Source: a virus
Virus record (IMG/VR): IMGVR_UViG_3300007734_000507
Span: 1 to 24,900 of that record
Strand: one strand, 5' to 3'
DNA length: 24,900 bases
The position numbers were made by a program, and so were the translations under genes. The notes under the pieces were generated by a model. It did not search any database. It was given only the letters and a program-made list of their open reading frames with translations, and was not told where the DNA came from. Shown here piece after piece: positions 7,722 through 15,038 of the stretch. Numbering within the stretch: the stretch's first letter is position 1; every line of letters begins with the position of its first letter.

Positions 7722-9049
7722 TGGCTATTCAAATTCAGTTAAGACGAGGTACTGCAAGCCAATGGACAGCGGCAAATACTCTCCTTGCTCAAGGAGAAAT
7801 TGGTTTAGAAACGGACACATCCAAACTTAAACTTGGTGATGGCTCTACGCTATGGAATAGTCTATCTTATTTTAGTGCTGGTAGTGGAGTGACTGCTGTT
7901 ACCGCAACATCTCCAGTTGTTTCATCAGGCGGTTTAACTCCTGTAATTTCAATGCCAGCCGCTACCACCTCAGTAAATGGTTATTTGACTTCTACTGATT
8001 GGAATACTTTTAATGGTAAAGGGTCAGGAACTGTAACGAGTGTTGCGGCTACCGCTGGAACAGGCATCAGCGTTTCGGGTAGTCCAATTACAACCTCTGG
8101 CACTCTGACAATTACCAATAGCGCACCAGATCAAACTGTTGTGTTGACTGCTGGTACAGGTATATCAACAAGCGGGACTTATCCTAACTTCACCATTACA
8201 AACTCTTCTCCTGACCAAACAGTTGCCTTAACTGCGGGAACGGGAATTAGCACAAGTGGTACGTATCCTAACTTTACAGTTACTAACTCTGCACCAGATC
8301 AAACTGTGGCATTGACCCAAGCTGGCACAACAACAATTACTGGTACTTACCCTAACTTTACCATTTCATCTGCTGATCAGTTCCAAGGAACAGTTACATC
8401 TGTAACGGGTACTGCACCAGTTGTTTCTAGCGGTGGTGCGACTCCAGCAATTAGCATGGCGGCAGCTACAACTTCAGTTAGCGGATATTTAACTTCTACT
8501 GATTGGACTACGTTTAACAACAAAGGTAGTGGCACAGTCACAAGCGTTGCGGCAACAGTCCCATCATTCTTGTCTGTATCTGGCTCACCAATTACAACAA
8601 GTGGCACATTGGCAATTACTTTGTCAGGTACTGCTTTACCAATAGCTAATGGTGGTACTGGTGCTACTACGTTGGCTGGTGCATCTATTGCCACCTACAC
8701 AGGTACTGAGACATTAACTAACAAGCGCATTGACCCAAGAGTTACTTCAGCCGCATCCGCATCTTCTTTAACTCCAAGCGTTGCAACGGCTGATGTTTAC
8801 GCATACACAGCATTGGCAGCAGGTCTTACCATCAATGCCCCAACTGGAACACCTGTTGATGGCGATAAGTTGATGTTTAGATTGCTGGACAACGGCACAA
8901 GCAGATCATTGACTTGGGATGCAACCTACACAGTTATTGGCGTGACTTTGCCAACAGCAACAACAATCAGCAAAACAACGTATGTAGGTTGTATTTACAA
9001 CGCTAACAATACACGTTGGGATGTGATCGCAGTAACCACACAGGCATGA
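7721..9049 (+). CDS. Tail fiber protein with Mtd-type N-terminus and internal repeats
   Basis: This 442-residue probable receptor-binding or fiber-shaft protein begins with about 55 residues (IQIQLRRGTASQW through LGDGSTLWNSL). They match the N-terminal attachment domain familiar from the Bordetella phage major tropism determinant and many phage fibers. The rest is Thr/Ser/Gly-rich beta repeats, including GYLTSTDW-TFN modules, TAGTGIS-TSGTYPNF units and an ANGGTGATT element common in fibers. The C-terminal 110 residues are less repetitive and may be the binding tip. A strong ribosome-binding site (GGAGGA, 7707-7712) lies 8 nt before the ATG, so high expression is expected. No C-type lectin variable region or retroelement template was seen, so it is not evidently a diversity-generating target. 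Confidence 0.8.
   Translation: MAIQIQLRRGTASQWTAANTLLAQGEIGLETDTSKLKLGDGSTLWNSLSYFSAGSGVTAVTATSPVVSSGGLTPVISMPAATTSVNGYLTSTDWNTFNGKGSGTVTSVAATAGTGISVSGSPITTSGTLTITNSAPDQTVVLTAGTGISTSGTYPNFTITNSSPDQTVALTAGTGISTSGTYPNFTVTNSAPDQTVALTQAGTTTITGTYPNFTISSADQFQGTVTSVTGTAPVVSSGGATPAISMAAATTSVSGYLTSTDWTTFNNKGSGTVTSVAATVPSFLSVSGSPITTSGTLAITLSGTALPIANGGTGATTLAGASIATYTGTETLTNKRIDPRVTSAASASSLTPSVATADVYAYTALAAGLTINAPTGTPVDGDKLMFRLLDNGTSRSLTWDATYTVIGVTLPTATTISKTTYVGCIYNANNTRWDVIAVTTQA
7910..8116 (+). repeat. Fiber module duplication, copy 1 (207 nt)
   Basis: Codons 64-132 of the fiber gene form a 69-codon unit: PVVSSGG, SVNGYLTSTDWNTFN, GSGTVTSVAAT, then SVSGSPITTSGTL. The unit recurs at the same length at 8414-8620. 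The protein repeat is close, but synonymous bases differ in many places, so the duplication is old or maintained by selection. Confidence 0.8.
8123..8371 (+). repeat. Three tandem units of about 84 nt in the fiber gene
   Basis: Units of 28, 28 and 27 codons each begin PDQTV-LT and end GTYPNFT-(T/S). They start at 8123, 8207 and 8291. The third diverges in the middle, with QAGTTTITGT replacing AGTGISTSGT. They sit between the two 207-nt module copies and look like shaft repeats that could change number by recombination. Confidence 0.8.
8414..8620 (+). repeat. Fiber module duplication, copy 2 (207 nt)
   Basis: Codons 232-300 repeat the 69-codon unit of 7910-8116. Shared blocks include GYLTSTDW, GSGTVTSVAAT and SVSGSPITTSGTL. 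The main difference is VPSFL in place of AGTGI. Equal length in both copies points to a discrete structural module. Confidence 0.8.
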
Positions 9050-9273
9050 CCATGAAAATTGACTTTTCCTTTTCATCTCAATACGGCACATTTTCAGATG
9101 CTTTGCATTTGCCTGACGATCATGGATTGTCTGATGAGCAGATTGAAACGATGAAACAGCAAAGGTTTGATAACTGGATTGCTGTAATTACTGCACCACA
9201 ACCAAACTATGTGTTGGATACTGATGGAAATATAGTTTTTGATACTGATGGCAACCCTGTGATTGCGGAGTAA
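9046..9273 (+). CDS. Small acidic protein in the fiber module
   Basis: The product is a 75-residue protein of unknown function. I chose ATG 9046 because it overlaps the fiber stop as ATGA; ATG 9052 is an alternative. The N-terminus is beta-like (KIDFSFSSQYGTF), followed by a helical middle. The C-terminus has a tandem DTDGN motif (LDTDGNIVFDTDGNPV) that resembles Asp-rich turn sequences able to bind a cation. Its place between two fiber-type genes suggests a fiber accessory or assembly role, but nothing in the sequence proves it. No strong ribosome-binding site is present, consistent with coupling to the upstream gene. Confidence 0.65.
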   Translation: MTMKIDFSFSSQYGTFSDALHLPDDHGLSDEQIETMKQQRFDNWIAVITAPQPNYVLDTDGNIVFDTDGNPVIAE

Positions 9274-9276
9274 AAA

Positions 9277-11382
9277 ATGGCTGACCGCTATTGGGTAGGT
9301 GGTACAGGTTCTTGGAGTAGCACCAACACTGCTAACTGGTCTGCATCTTCTGGCGGGGCTACTGGTGCGTCTGTCCCTACTGCGGCGGATAACGTATTTT
9401 TTGATGTTAATTCAAACGTAGGCACAGGTGCATTTACAGTCACGATGGCAAACACGCCAAGGGTCTGTAATGACTTTACAGCGTCAGGCTTAGATGGAGC
9501 AATGACGCTTGCTGGTACAGGTATTGGATTAACAGTATCAGGCAGTCTTACATTTCAAGCCACAAACTTTACTGCAACACATACAGGAACAACCGCATTT
9601 AACGCTACGACAACTGGCAAAACAATAACAACAAATAACGTAACTTTAAGTAGTGCAATTACTTTAACTGGAGTTGGTGGTGCTTGGACACTTGGTAGTG
9701 ATTTAAGTACTTCTGGTTCATTTACAGTTACAAATGGAACATTTGATACTTCATCATCAGGAAACTATGCTTTAACTTGTAGTGGTTTTTCTTCTGCTAA
9801 TTCAAATATAAGAACGATAAATTTAAATGCTTCTACTATTAGTACAAGCAGTTTCAATTTTTGGAACACTTCAACATCAACAAACCTTACATTAAATGCA
9901 GGAACTTCTACTATAAGTTCTTCAAATACAATTCCCGGTTTTGGTGGTGGTGGGTTAACTTATTACAACGTATCATTTACATCAACATCATTAGCTACGC
10001 CATCAATCTCAGGCGCAAATACATTTAGGGACTTAACCATAACAGGTAGAACTGCTGTTGGGATTGGCGTATTAAGTCTTAGCGCAAACCAAACAATAAA
10101 TGGCACATTAACGCTAAGCGCAGGCACTACTTCTGCATGTCGCACAATGGTTGCCTCTAACACTATTGGAACTCCGCGTACATTAACAGTTGCAACTATT
10201 GCATCTTTAACTGATATTGATTTTAGAGATATTGTTGCCGCTGGCGCATCAGGTACTTGGTCAGGAACTAGGTTGAGTGATTGTGGCGGCAATAGCAACA
10301 TAACTTTTCCTGCGGCTAAGACTGTTTACTATATCCAAACAGGGTCAAATAATTGGGGAGGAAGTTCTTGGTCTTTAACATCTGGAGGCTCGGTATTAAA
10401 TGCCGCATTTCCATTAGCACAAGATACAGCAATATTTGATGCGGCTACATATCCCGCATCGGGTTCTACAACAACTATTAATGCCAACTACAACATTGGC
10501 ACAATAGATATGTCGTTAAGAACGTCAAACACTATGACGTTGGCAACAGGAACAACTACACCAGCAATTTATGGTAATTGGATAAATGGATCAGGAATAA
10601 CAATATCCGGCACAGGAACGCTTACGTTTGCTGGTCGAACTACACAGCAAATTACAAGTTCTGCAAAAACATTTACTCAACCAATAGATATTAATACTTT
10701 AAGTGGTTCGGTTACTTTGCAAGATGCTTTGACACAAAGTTCAACAGTAGCAACTGCATTGACAAGCGGAACCTTAGACTTAAATGGCTTTACATATACT
10801 GTTGGATTAAGATTCACAACCGCCACAGGAACAAAAAAATTAACCTTTAATGGCGGCACATTACTCTTGTCGGGCGCAACAACAACCGCATTTAACAACG
10901 CCGTACCCACAGGATTCACCACAACCGCTGGAACAGGGACAGGCACAATCTCCATGACTGCCGCAACTGCAAAGACTTTTGTTGGTGGTGGTTCTACGTT
11001 TAATTGCACACTTAACCAAGGTGGTGCTGGTGATTTGACTATTACAGGCTCAAACACATTCAGCAACATTACAAACACAGTTCAGCCAGCATCAGTCTTG
11101 TTTACGGCAGCAACAACCAGCACGTTCACCAACTTCAGTTTGTCGGGTACGGCAGGAAACTTGATAACGATTGGCTCGGTGACTGCGGCAAGCCACACGC
11201 TGTCCAAGGCAAGCGGTACTGTCAGTTCAGACTATTTGTCAATCAGTCGGTCTACAGCTACAGGCGGGGCAGGATGGTATGCAGGGGCAAATTCCACAGA
11301 TGGCGGCAATAACTCGGGGTGGATATTCACAGCACCACCTGCGCCTAGCGGTAGTAACAGCAATTTTTTAATGTTCTTTTGA
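9277..11382 (+). CDS. Large Ser/Thr/Gly-rich adhesin-like beta-repeat protein
   Basis: The 701-residue protein has a low-charge composition dominated by Thr, Ser, Gly, Ala and Asn. It has many short strands of alternating hydrophobic residues and the recurring pattern (L/I)T(L/I)(S/T)G. This is what parallel beta-helix or beta-solenoid surface proteins look like. The opening ADRYWVGGTGSWSSTNTANW is an N-terminus I associate with phage structural proteins, and a related W-GGSSW motif recurs around residues 357-362. The C-terminus is SGSNSNFLMFF. It probably forms part of the host-adsorption apparatus or a virion surface decoration. CGGAG lies 6 nt before the ATG. No secretion signal or catalytic motif was seen. 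The exact role and fold are inference. Confidence 0.7.
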   Translation: MADRYWVGGTGSWSSTNTANWSASSGGATGASVPTAADNVFFDVNSNVGTGAFTVTMANTPRVCNDFTASGLDGAMTLAGTGIGLTVSGSLTFQATNFTATHTGTTAFNATTTGKTITTNNVTLSSAITLTGVGGAWTLGSDLSTSGSFTVTNGTFDTSSSGNYALTCSGFSSANSNIRTINLNASTISTSSFNFWNTSTSTNLTLNAGTSTISSSNTIPGFGGGGLTYYNVSFTSTSLATPSISGANTFRDLTITGRTAVGIGVLSLSANQTINGTLTLSAGTTSACRTMVASNTIGTPRTLTVATIASLTDIDFRDIVAAGASGTWSGTRLSDCGGNSNITFPAAKTVYYIQTGSNNWGGSSWSLTSGGSVLNAAFPLAQDTAIFDAATYPASGSTTTINANYNIGTIDMSLRTSNTMTLATGTTTPAIYGNWINGSGITISGTGTLTFAGRTTQQITSSAKTFTQPIDINTLSGSVTLQDALTQSSTVATALTSGTLDLNGFTYTVGLRFTTATGTKKLTFNGGTLLLSGATTTAFNNAVPTGFTTTAGTGTGTISMTAATAKTFVGGGSTFNCTLNQGGAGDLTITGSNTFSNITNTVQPASVLFTAATTSTFTNFSLSGTAGNLITIGSVTAASHTLSKASGTVSSDYLSISRSTATGGAGWYAGANSTDGGNNSGWIFTAPPAPSGSNSNFLMFF

Positions 11383-11389
11383 GGAAACA

Positions 11390-11629
11390 ATGATCCCAGA
11401 GCTACAAAAGTATTACGAAGACAGATTTTCCATGATGTCTATGGACGGTTGGAAAGAATTGACTATTGATATTGACAATATGATAGAGTCACTCAATAAT
11501 ATAAGCGTTATTCCTGATGAAAAGACCTTGATGTTCAAAAAAGGTGAACTTTCCATCTTGACTTGGCTAAAAACCTTGAAAGAGGTCAGCGAACGAGCCT
11601 ACGAGGAATTGAATGAAAAGAATGTTTGA
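11390..11629 (+). CDS. Hypothetical 79-residue helical protein
   Basis: This short, mostly helical protein (YYEDRFSMMSMDGWKELTIDIDNM and EKTLMFKKGELSILTWLKTLKE) has a mildly acidic composition and no membrane segment. GAGGA (11381-11385) lies just before the ATG and overlaps the previous stop. The last 17 nt overlap the next gene. I recall proteins of this type sitting next to a small zinc-ribbon gene upstream of scaffold genes in phages, but I know no function. Confidence 0.7.
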   Translation: MIPELQKYYEDRFSMMSMDGWKELTIDIDNMIESLNNISVIPDEKTLMFKKGELSILTWLKTLKEVSERAYEELNEKNV

Positions 11630-11840
11630 TTTTGCCTGTGAAAATGGGCATAAAACTGAAAGACTTGTCAATTATGAGTTGATGAGTTTTCGATGTGAGT
11701 GCGGAGAAACAGCCAACCGTACTCTATCTGCTCCAAACTTCAAACTAGAAGGGTGGTCTGGTTCTTTCCCATCAGAGCATGGGAAGTTCGAGAAAAAACA
11801 CCTAGATCAGTTGAAGTGGGAGCAAAAGCACAACTCATAA
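11613..11840 (+). CDS. Small zinc-ribbon protein
   Basis: A 75-residue protein with likely metal ligands Cys9 and His13 (CENGH) and Cys28 and Cys30 (CECG), which gives a compact zinc-ribbon resembling the FmdB-type fold. The segment SAPNFKLEGWSGSFPS (39-54) follows the ribbon, and I remember it as conserved in phage versions. The charged C-terminus is HGKFEKKHLDQLKWEQKHNS. GAGGA lies 5 nt before ATG 11613; ATG 11622 is a weaker alternative. It lies before the scaffold gene, so an assembly or regulatory role is possible but unproven. Confidence 0.75.
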   Translation: MKRMFDFACENGHKTERLVNYELMSFRCECGETANRTLSAPNFKLEGWSGSFPSEHGKFEKKHLDQLKWEQKHNS

Positions 11841-11897
11841 ACAGAAATGTCGAGTTGAATGTCCTAGAACCGATAACGGCAGGAAAAAGGTAAAAAT

Positions 11898-12653
11898 ATG
11901 TTGATTGACAATGAAGATGAGTCGCTAAGTGAGTTAGATGCAGTTGAGCAAAAGAAGCAACTACCTGAAGTAGCGCCACTTTCTGAGATGCCTGAGAAAT
12001 ACAGGCAGAAATCTTTAGAAGAAGTGGTCAAAATGCACCAAGAAGCTGAGAAGCTGATTGGAAAGCAAGCGCAGGAAGTTGGGGAAGTGCGAAAGCTGGC
12101 AGATGAACTTATCAAGCAAAACCTCTCCTCTAAACAGCAACCTATTGAGAAAGAGCTTGAAGTAGATTTTTTCGAGAATCCACAAGAGGCAGTTCGCAGG
12201 ACTGTTGATAACCATCCCGATGTACTTGCCGCTAGACAAGCTGGTCAAGATTTCAAAAAGATGCAGATTCAACAAAAGCTGGCGCAAGAGCATCCTGATT
12301 TTGGTCAGATTGCTCAAGATGCAGACTTTGTGAATTGGGTGAAATCTTCACCTGTTCGCCTTGGTTTGTATGCAAAAGCTGATGGTGAATATGATTACGA
12401 TAGTGCAAACGAATTGTTGAGTACCTATAAACAGTTGCGTGGCGTTAAGACAAGACAGACTACAGATGCAGGGGAAACTCAGCGCAAGTCTAGTCTTAAG
12501 GCAGCGGGTGTTGATGTAGGTGGAAGTGGGGAGTCTGGAAAAAGAGTCTATCGTAGGGCTGATCTAATTCGGCTGAAAATGAGTGACCCAGATCGTTATG
12601 AAGCGTTAAGCGGAGAAATCATGCAAGCGTATCAAGACGGTAGGGTTAGATAA
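11898..12653 (+). CDS. Capsid scaffolding protein (putative)
   Basis: The 251-residue, highly charged, helix-rich protein is encoded immediately before the major capsid gene, the standard scaffold position. It would template prohead assembly and be released or degraded on maturation. The block MPEKYRQKSLEEVVKMHQEAEK (about residues 34-55), followed by LIGKQAQEVGEVRKLADEL, is typical of podovirus scaffolds as I remember them. The basic C-terminus (KRVYRRADLIRLKM) would suit coat-protein binding, as in P22. No protease motif was seen. AAGG precedes the ATG by 7 nt. Confidence 0.8.
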   Translation: MLIDNEDESLSELDAVEQKKQLPEVAPLSEMPEKYRQKSLEEVVKMHQEAEKLIGKQAQEVGEVRKLADELIKQNLSSKQQPIEKELEVDFFENPQEAVRRTVDNHPDVLAARQAGQDFKKMQIQQKLAQEHPDFGQIAQDADFVNWVKSSPVRLGLYAKADGEYDYDSANELLSTYKQLRGVKTRQTTDAGETQRKSSLKAAGVDVGGSGESGKRVYRRADLIRLKMSDPDRYEALSGEIMQAYQDGRVR

Positions 12654-12683
12654 TTTAACTAATCGTTTTTTTGGAGATTTAAC

Positions 12684-13637
12684 ATGGCAACAGCATTTTC
12701 CCCCAGTGGTTCAGTTACCACAACTACAGCAGACAAGTTCATTCCTGAAATTTGGTCAGATGAAATCGTAGCTGCCTATAAGAAAAACTTGGTTCTTGCG
12801 AACTTGGTTATGAAGATGAACTTCAAGGGCAAGAAAGGTGACGCCGTTCACATTCCTGCACCTACCCGTGGTTCTGCTTCTGCAAAAGCCGCTGAAACAG
12901 CAGTCACTTTGATTGCTGCTACAGAGTCTGAAGTTAACGTATCTATCAACAAACATTATGAATATTCACGTTTGATTGAAGATATTGTCGAAGCCCAAGC
13001 CCTGAACAGCTTGCGTAACTTTTATACCTCTGACGCTGGTTATGCTCTGGCTAAACAAGTCGATACTGACTTGATTCAGTTGGGTCGTTCAACCAATGGC
13101 GGTGCTGGTACAAATGCTTACGCAACTGGTGCATTCATTGGTGGTGACGGTACTACTGCTTATGTTGCCGCAAGCAACAATGAGTCAGCATTGACTGATG
13201 CCGCTATTCGCCGCACTATTCAGCGTCTTGATGACACTGATACCCCAATGGATCAGCGTTTCTTCATCATCCCCCCGTCAAGTCGCAATACTTTGATGGG
13301 TCTGGCTCGTTACACTGAACAAGCCTTTGTTGGTGGTACTAACAGTACTATCCGCACTGGTGAGATCGGTAACCTGTATGGCATCCCTGTGTTCGTATCA
13401 AGCAACACTGATACTGCATCAGGTTCTGCTGCTGCACGAGTTTGTTTGATGGGTCACCGTGATTCAATGGTGCTGGTTGAGCAAGTTGCTGTTCGTTCAC
13501 AAATCCAGTACAAACAAGAGTATTTGGCTACTCTGTTCACTTCTGACACTCTTTATGGTGTTCAGATTCTCCGTGCCGCCGCAAGCGTTAGTGCAGCTAA
13601 ATCTGCATCAATGTTCGCTCTCTTAGTTCCTGCCTAA
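12684..13637 (+). CDS. Major capsid protein
   Basis: The 317-residue protein directly follows the scaffold gene and precedes a strong hairpin, as expected for the most highly expressed virion gene. The N-terminal region IPEIWSDEIVAAYKKNLVLANLV, then KKGDAVHIPAPTRG, then a long helix-like INKHYEYSRLIEDIVEAQALNSL, are features I associate with HK97-fold coat proteins of podoviruses. A Gly/Ala/Thr-rich insertion (about residues 138-165) may be a surface loop. The later IGNLYGIPVFVSSN and the terminal strand fit a coat protein. GGAG lies 7 nt before the ATG. The HK97 fold is inference from family resemblance. Confidence 0.85.
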   Translation: MATAFSPSGSVTTTTADKFIPEIWSDEIVAAYKKNLVLANLVMKMNFKGKKGDAVHIPAPTRGSASAKAAETAVTLIAATESEVNVSINKHYEYSRLIEDIVEAQALNSLRNFYTSDAGYALAKQVDTDLIQLGRSTNGGAGTNAYATGAFIGGDGTTAYVAASNNESALTDAAIRRTIQRLDDTDTPMDQRFFIIPPSSRNTLMGLARYTEQAFVGGTNSTIRTGEIGNLYGIPVFVSSNTDTASGSAAARVCLMGHRDSMVLVEQVAVRSQIQYKQEYLATLFTSDTLYGVQILRAAASVSAAKSASMFALLVPA

Positions 13638-13649
13638 TTGCAGTTGTTT

Positions 13650-13679
13650 CCCCCTGCCCTAGTGGTAGGGGGGCTTTTT
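13650..13679 (+). terminator. Rho-independent terminator after the capsid gene
   Basis: CCCCCT (13650-13655) pairs with AGGGGG (13667-13672). The stem extends inward through a G-T wobble and two C-G pairs to a CTAGT loop. Five T residues follow at 13675-13679. It lies 12 nt after the capsid stop and just before the ribosome-binding site of the next gene, so it may act as a partial terminator or attenuator. Confidence 0.8.
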
Positions 13680-13702
13680 AAACCTAATTAGGAGAAACAA
13701 GA

Positions 13703-14026
13703 ATGGCAGCAGCAACAGCAGTAACAAGTCGTCGTGGCACAGATCAATTTCGGGGCTTATTCTCTGATACTTGGTCAGTTACAGCGACTTTGGACGCATC
13801 ATCTCTTGGAGATGGTGTCGGAGAGACAAACACAATAGCCGTTCCCGGAGTTAAATTGGGCGATATTGTAATGAATGTAAGTTTGGGCGTAGATGTTTCA
13901 GGCATCTCTATCACTCCTTACGTTTCAGCAGCTAATGTGGTGTCTATTCGTTTTCAAAACGAGTCAGGCGGTACATTGGATTTGGCATCCACAACAGTTA
14001 AATGTGTGGTTGTTCGCACTGTGTAA
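13703..14026 (+). CDS. Small capsid-associated protein (putative decoration protein)
   Basis: The 107-residue, Ser/Thr/Val/Gly-rich beta-type protein follows the capsid gene and its hairpin, with its own strong ribosome-binding site (AGGAG, 13690-13694). Visible segments are SSLGDGVGETNTIAVPGVKLGD, then VSLGVDVSGISITPYVSAANVVSIRFQNESGG. Related sequences are, as I recall, common near phage capsid genes. Its position and size suggest a head decoration or stabilising protein, but no direct signature shows this. It is bracketed by two hairpins, so its mRNA level can differ from that of its neighbours. Confidence 0.65.
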   Translation: MAAATAVTSRRGTDQFRGLFSDTWSVTATLDASSLGDGVGETNTIAVPGVKLGDIVMNVSLGVDVSGISITPYVSAANVVSIRFQNESGGTLDLASTTVKCVVVRTV

Positions 14027-14030
14027 AGAT

Positions 14031-14056
14031 AGGGGGGGCTAGTCCCCCCTTTCTCA
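14031..14056 (+). terminator. Second GC-rich hairpin terminator
   Basis: AGGGGGG (14031-14037) pairs with CCCCCCT (14044-14050) around a GCTAGT loop. The hairpin starts 4 nt after the preceding stop and is followed by a short, interrupted T-rich tract. The weak T-tract suggests incomplete termination. Confidence 0.65.
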
Positions 14057-14068
14057 TTTAAGGGTTTT

Positions 14069-14281
14069 ATGGCTACTTTTCGCTGTCTTCAATCAGGTAA
14101 CACTGTAACTTTTACATATCAGCATGACATTGACTCCATGAAGGGTCATCAAGGATATGTAAGGATAGACGAGCCAGAAGTAACCATAGAATCAGAGACT
14201 AGGACAGATACCGCATTTCGTGCGCCTGTAATTCCAACATTTAAGCGTATGGGAAGACCCCGAAAGGTAGCAAATGTCTGA
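14069..14281 (+). CDS. Hypothetical 70-residue protein with AT-hook-like tail
   Basis: This is a small protein of unknown function. The N-terminal 30 residues are beta-like (FRCLQSGNTVTFTYQHDIDSMKGHQGY). The C-terminus ends in KRMGRPRK (59-66), whose GRP core flanked by basic residues resembles an AT-hook and could bind the minor groove of AT-rich DNA. AAGGG lies 4 nt before the ATG. The last 8 nt overlap the next gene. It directly follows the second hairpin. Confidence 0.7.
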   Translation: MATFRCLQSGNTVTFTYQHDIDSMKGHQGYVRIDEPEVTIESETRTDTAFRAPVIPTFKRMGRPRKVANV

Positions 14282-14477
14282 GATAGATGCTCGTGATTTT
14301 GGTCGGTTAGAGGCTCAAGTAGAGACTCTGCATGGTCAGGTGACTCAATTGAGTACCGATGTAAAAGCCTTGCTTGAACTAGCAAACAAAGGCAAAGGTG
14401 GCTTTTGGATGGGGATGACTATTGCTTCAATCATGGGCGGGGTCATTACTTTTATTGCTGATAAGCTGTGGAAATGA
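14274..14477 (+). CDS. Holin-like small membrane protein
   Basis: The 67-residue protein has an N-terminal amphipathic coiled-coil-like helix (RLEAQVETLHGQVTQLSTDVKALLEL, about 11-36). A short Gly/Lys hinge follows, then one hydrophobic membrane segment (about 43-62) and a basic end (DKLWK). This layout resembles XhlA/hemolysin-type phage membrane proteins and small holins, which permeabilise the inner membrane for lysis. No endolysin or spanin was recognised in the window, so the lysis role is inferred from topology alone. AAAGG lies 6 nt before the start. The stop overlaps the next start as ATGA. Confidence 0.65.
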   Translation: MSEIDARDFGRLEAQVETLHGQVTQLSTDVKALLELANKGKGGFWMGMTIASIMGGVITFIADKLWK

Positions 14478-14884
14478 AAGAAGGACTCTTATCAGGCAAG
14501 GTTTGCCCACTTCCTACTCAGGATGTAACTCTCAACCTAAAGAATCGCAACAATGCTTTCAAGAACTTTGGCTATGGTGCGCCAAACCCACTTGAACCCA
14601 ATGAAGCGTTTTGGCTGAAGAAAGCCAAGATGTACAACGCACCCACTGATGTTGTCAAAACCATGCGTTGCGGTAATTGTGCGGCATTTATCCAGACACC
14701 AACAATGATGCAGTGCATCAAAGATGGATTGGAAAAGGGCAAAAGCTCACCTAATGAGCTTGACTATGATGAACAGTTTATTGAAGCTGCTGATCTAGGA
14801 TTCTGCGAATTGTTTCACTTCACTTGTGCAGCACTACGCACTTGTGATGCTTGGAAATCTGGTGGTTCAATCAAAAAGGACTGA
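14474..14884 (+). CDS. Cysteine-rich conserved phage protein
   Basis: The 136-residue protein has seven cysteines (11, 66, 69, 81, 111, 118, 124). The core is MRCGNCAAF (CxxC at 66-69), Cys81, and a late CELFHFTCAALRTCDAW block with Cys111-X6-Cys118-X5-Cys124. The spacing suggests metal or iron-sulfur binding. I recall similar proteins in aquatic phages without an assigned function. I chose ATG 14474, which overlaps the holin-like stop as ATGA, over the in-frame GTG at 14468. It is not an endolysin by any motif I can see. Confidence 0.7.
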   Translation: MKEGLLSGKVCPLPTQDVTLNLKNRNNAFKNFGYGAPNPLEPNEAFWLKKAKMYNAPTDVVKTMRCGNCAAFIQTPTMMQCIKDGLEKGKSSPNELDYDEQFIEAADLGFCELFHFTCAALRTCDAWKSGGSIKKD

Positions 14885-14885
14885 T

Positions 14886-15038
14886 ATGAAGACAGCTAAA
14901 TCCAAAACTCCTGCTAACGCCCCTAAAAAGGGTATTCCTATTGCAATCATGGTTGCAGTTGGCAAACCAAAGGGTATGCCTACTCGTGGTGGCAGAACTG
15001 CTACTAACATTATGAAAAAATCTTCAAGAGGTAAATAA
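14886..15038 (+). CDS. Tiny basic protein (50 residues)
   Basis: ATG 14886 is preceded by AAGGA (about 14876-14880) at good spacing, and the stop overlaps the next ATG as TAATG. The product is rich in Lys, Pro, Gly and Ala (KTAKSKTPANAPKKG at the start, MKKSSRGK at the end) with a short hydrophobic centre (IPIAIMVAVG). The function is unknown. It is the first of four tiny basic proteins in this stretch, which may be virion-internal or nucleic-acid-binding. Confidence 0.65.
   Translation: MKTAKSKTPANAPKKGIPIAIMVAVGKPKGMPTRGGRTATNIMKKSSRGK

Noticed and set aside
7721-9049. Diversity-generating retroelement target, because of the Mtd-like N-terminus
   Set aside because: No reverse transcriptase, no template repeat and no C-type lectin variable region were seen. 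The shared N-terminus is only an attachment domain.
9963-11078. Long minus-strand open frames inside the large beta-repeat gene
   Set aside because: Their proteins are Val/Pro/Asn-rich mirror images of Thr/Gly/Ala codons on the + strand and have no starts with ribosome-binding sites. They are shadows of a repetitive gene.
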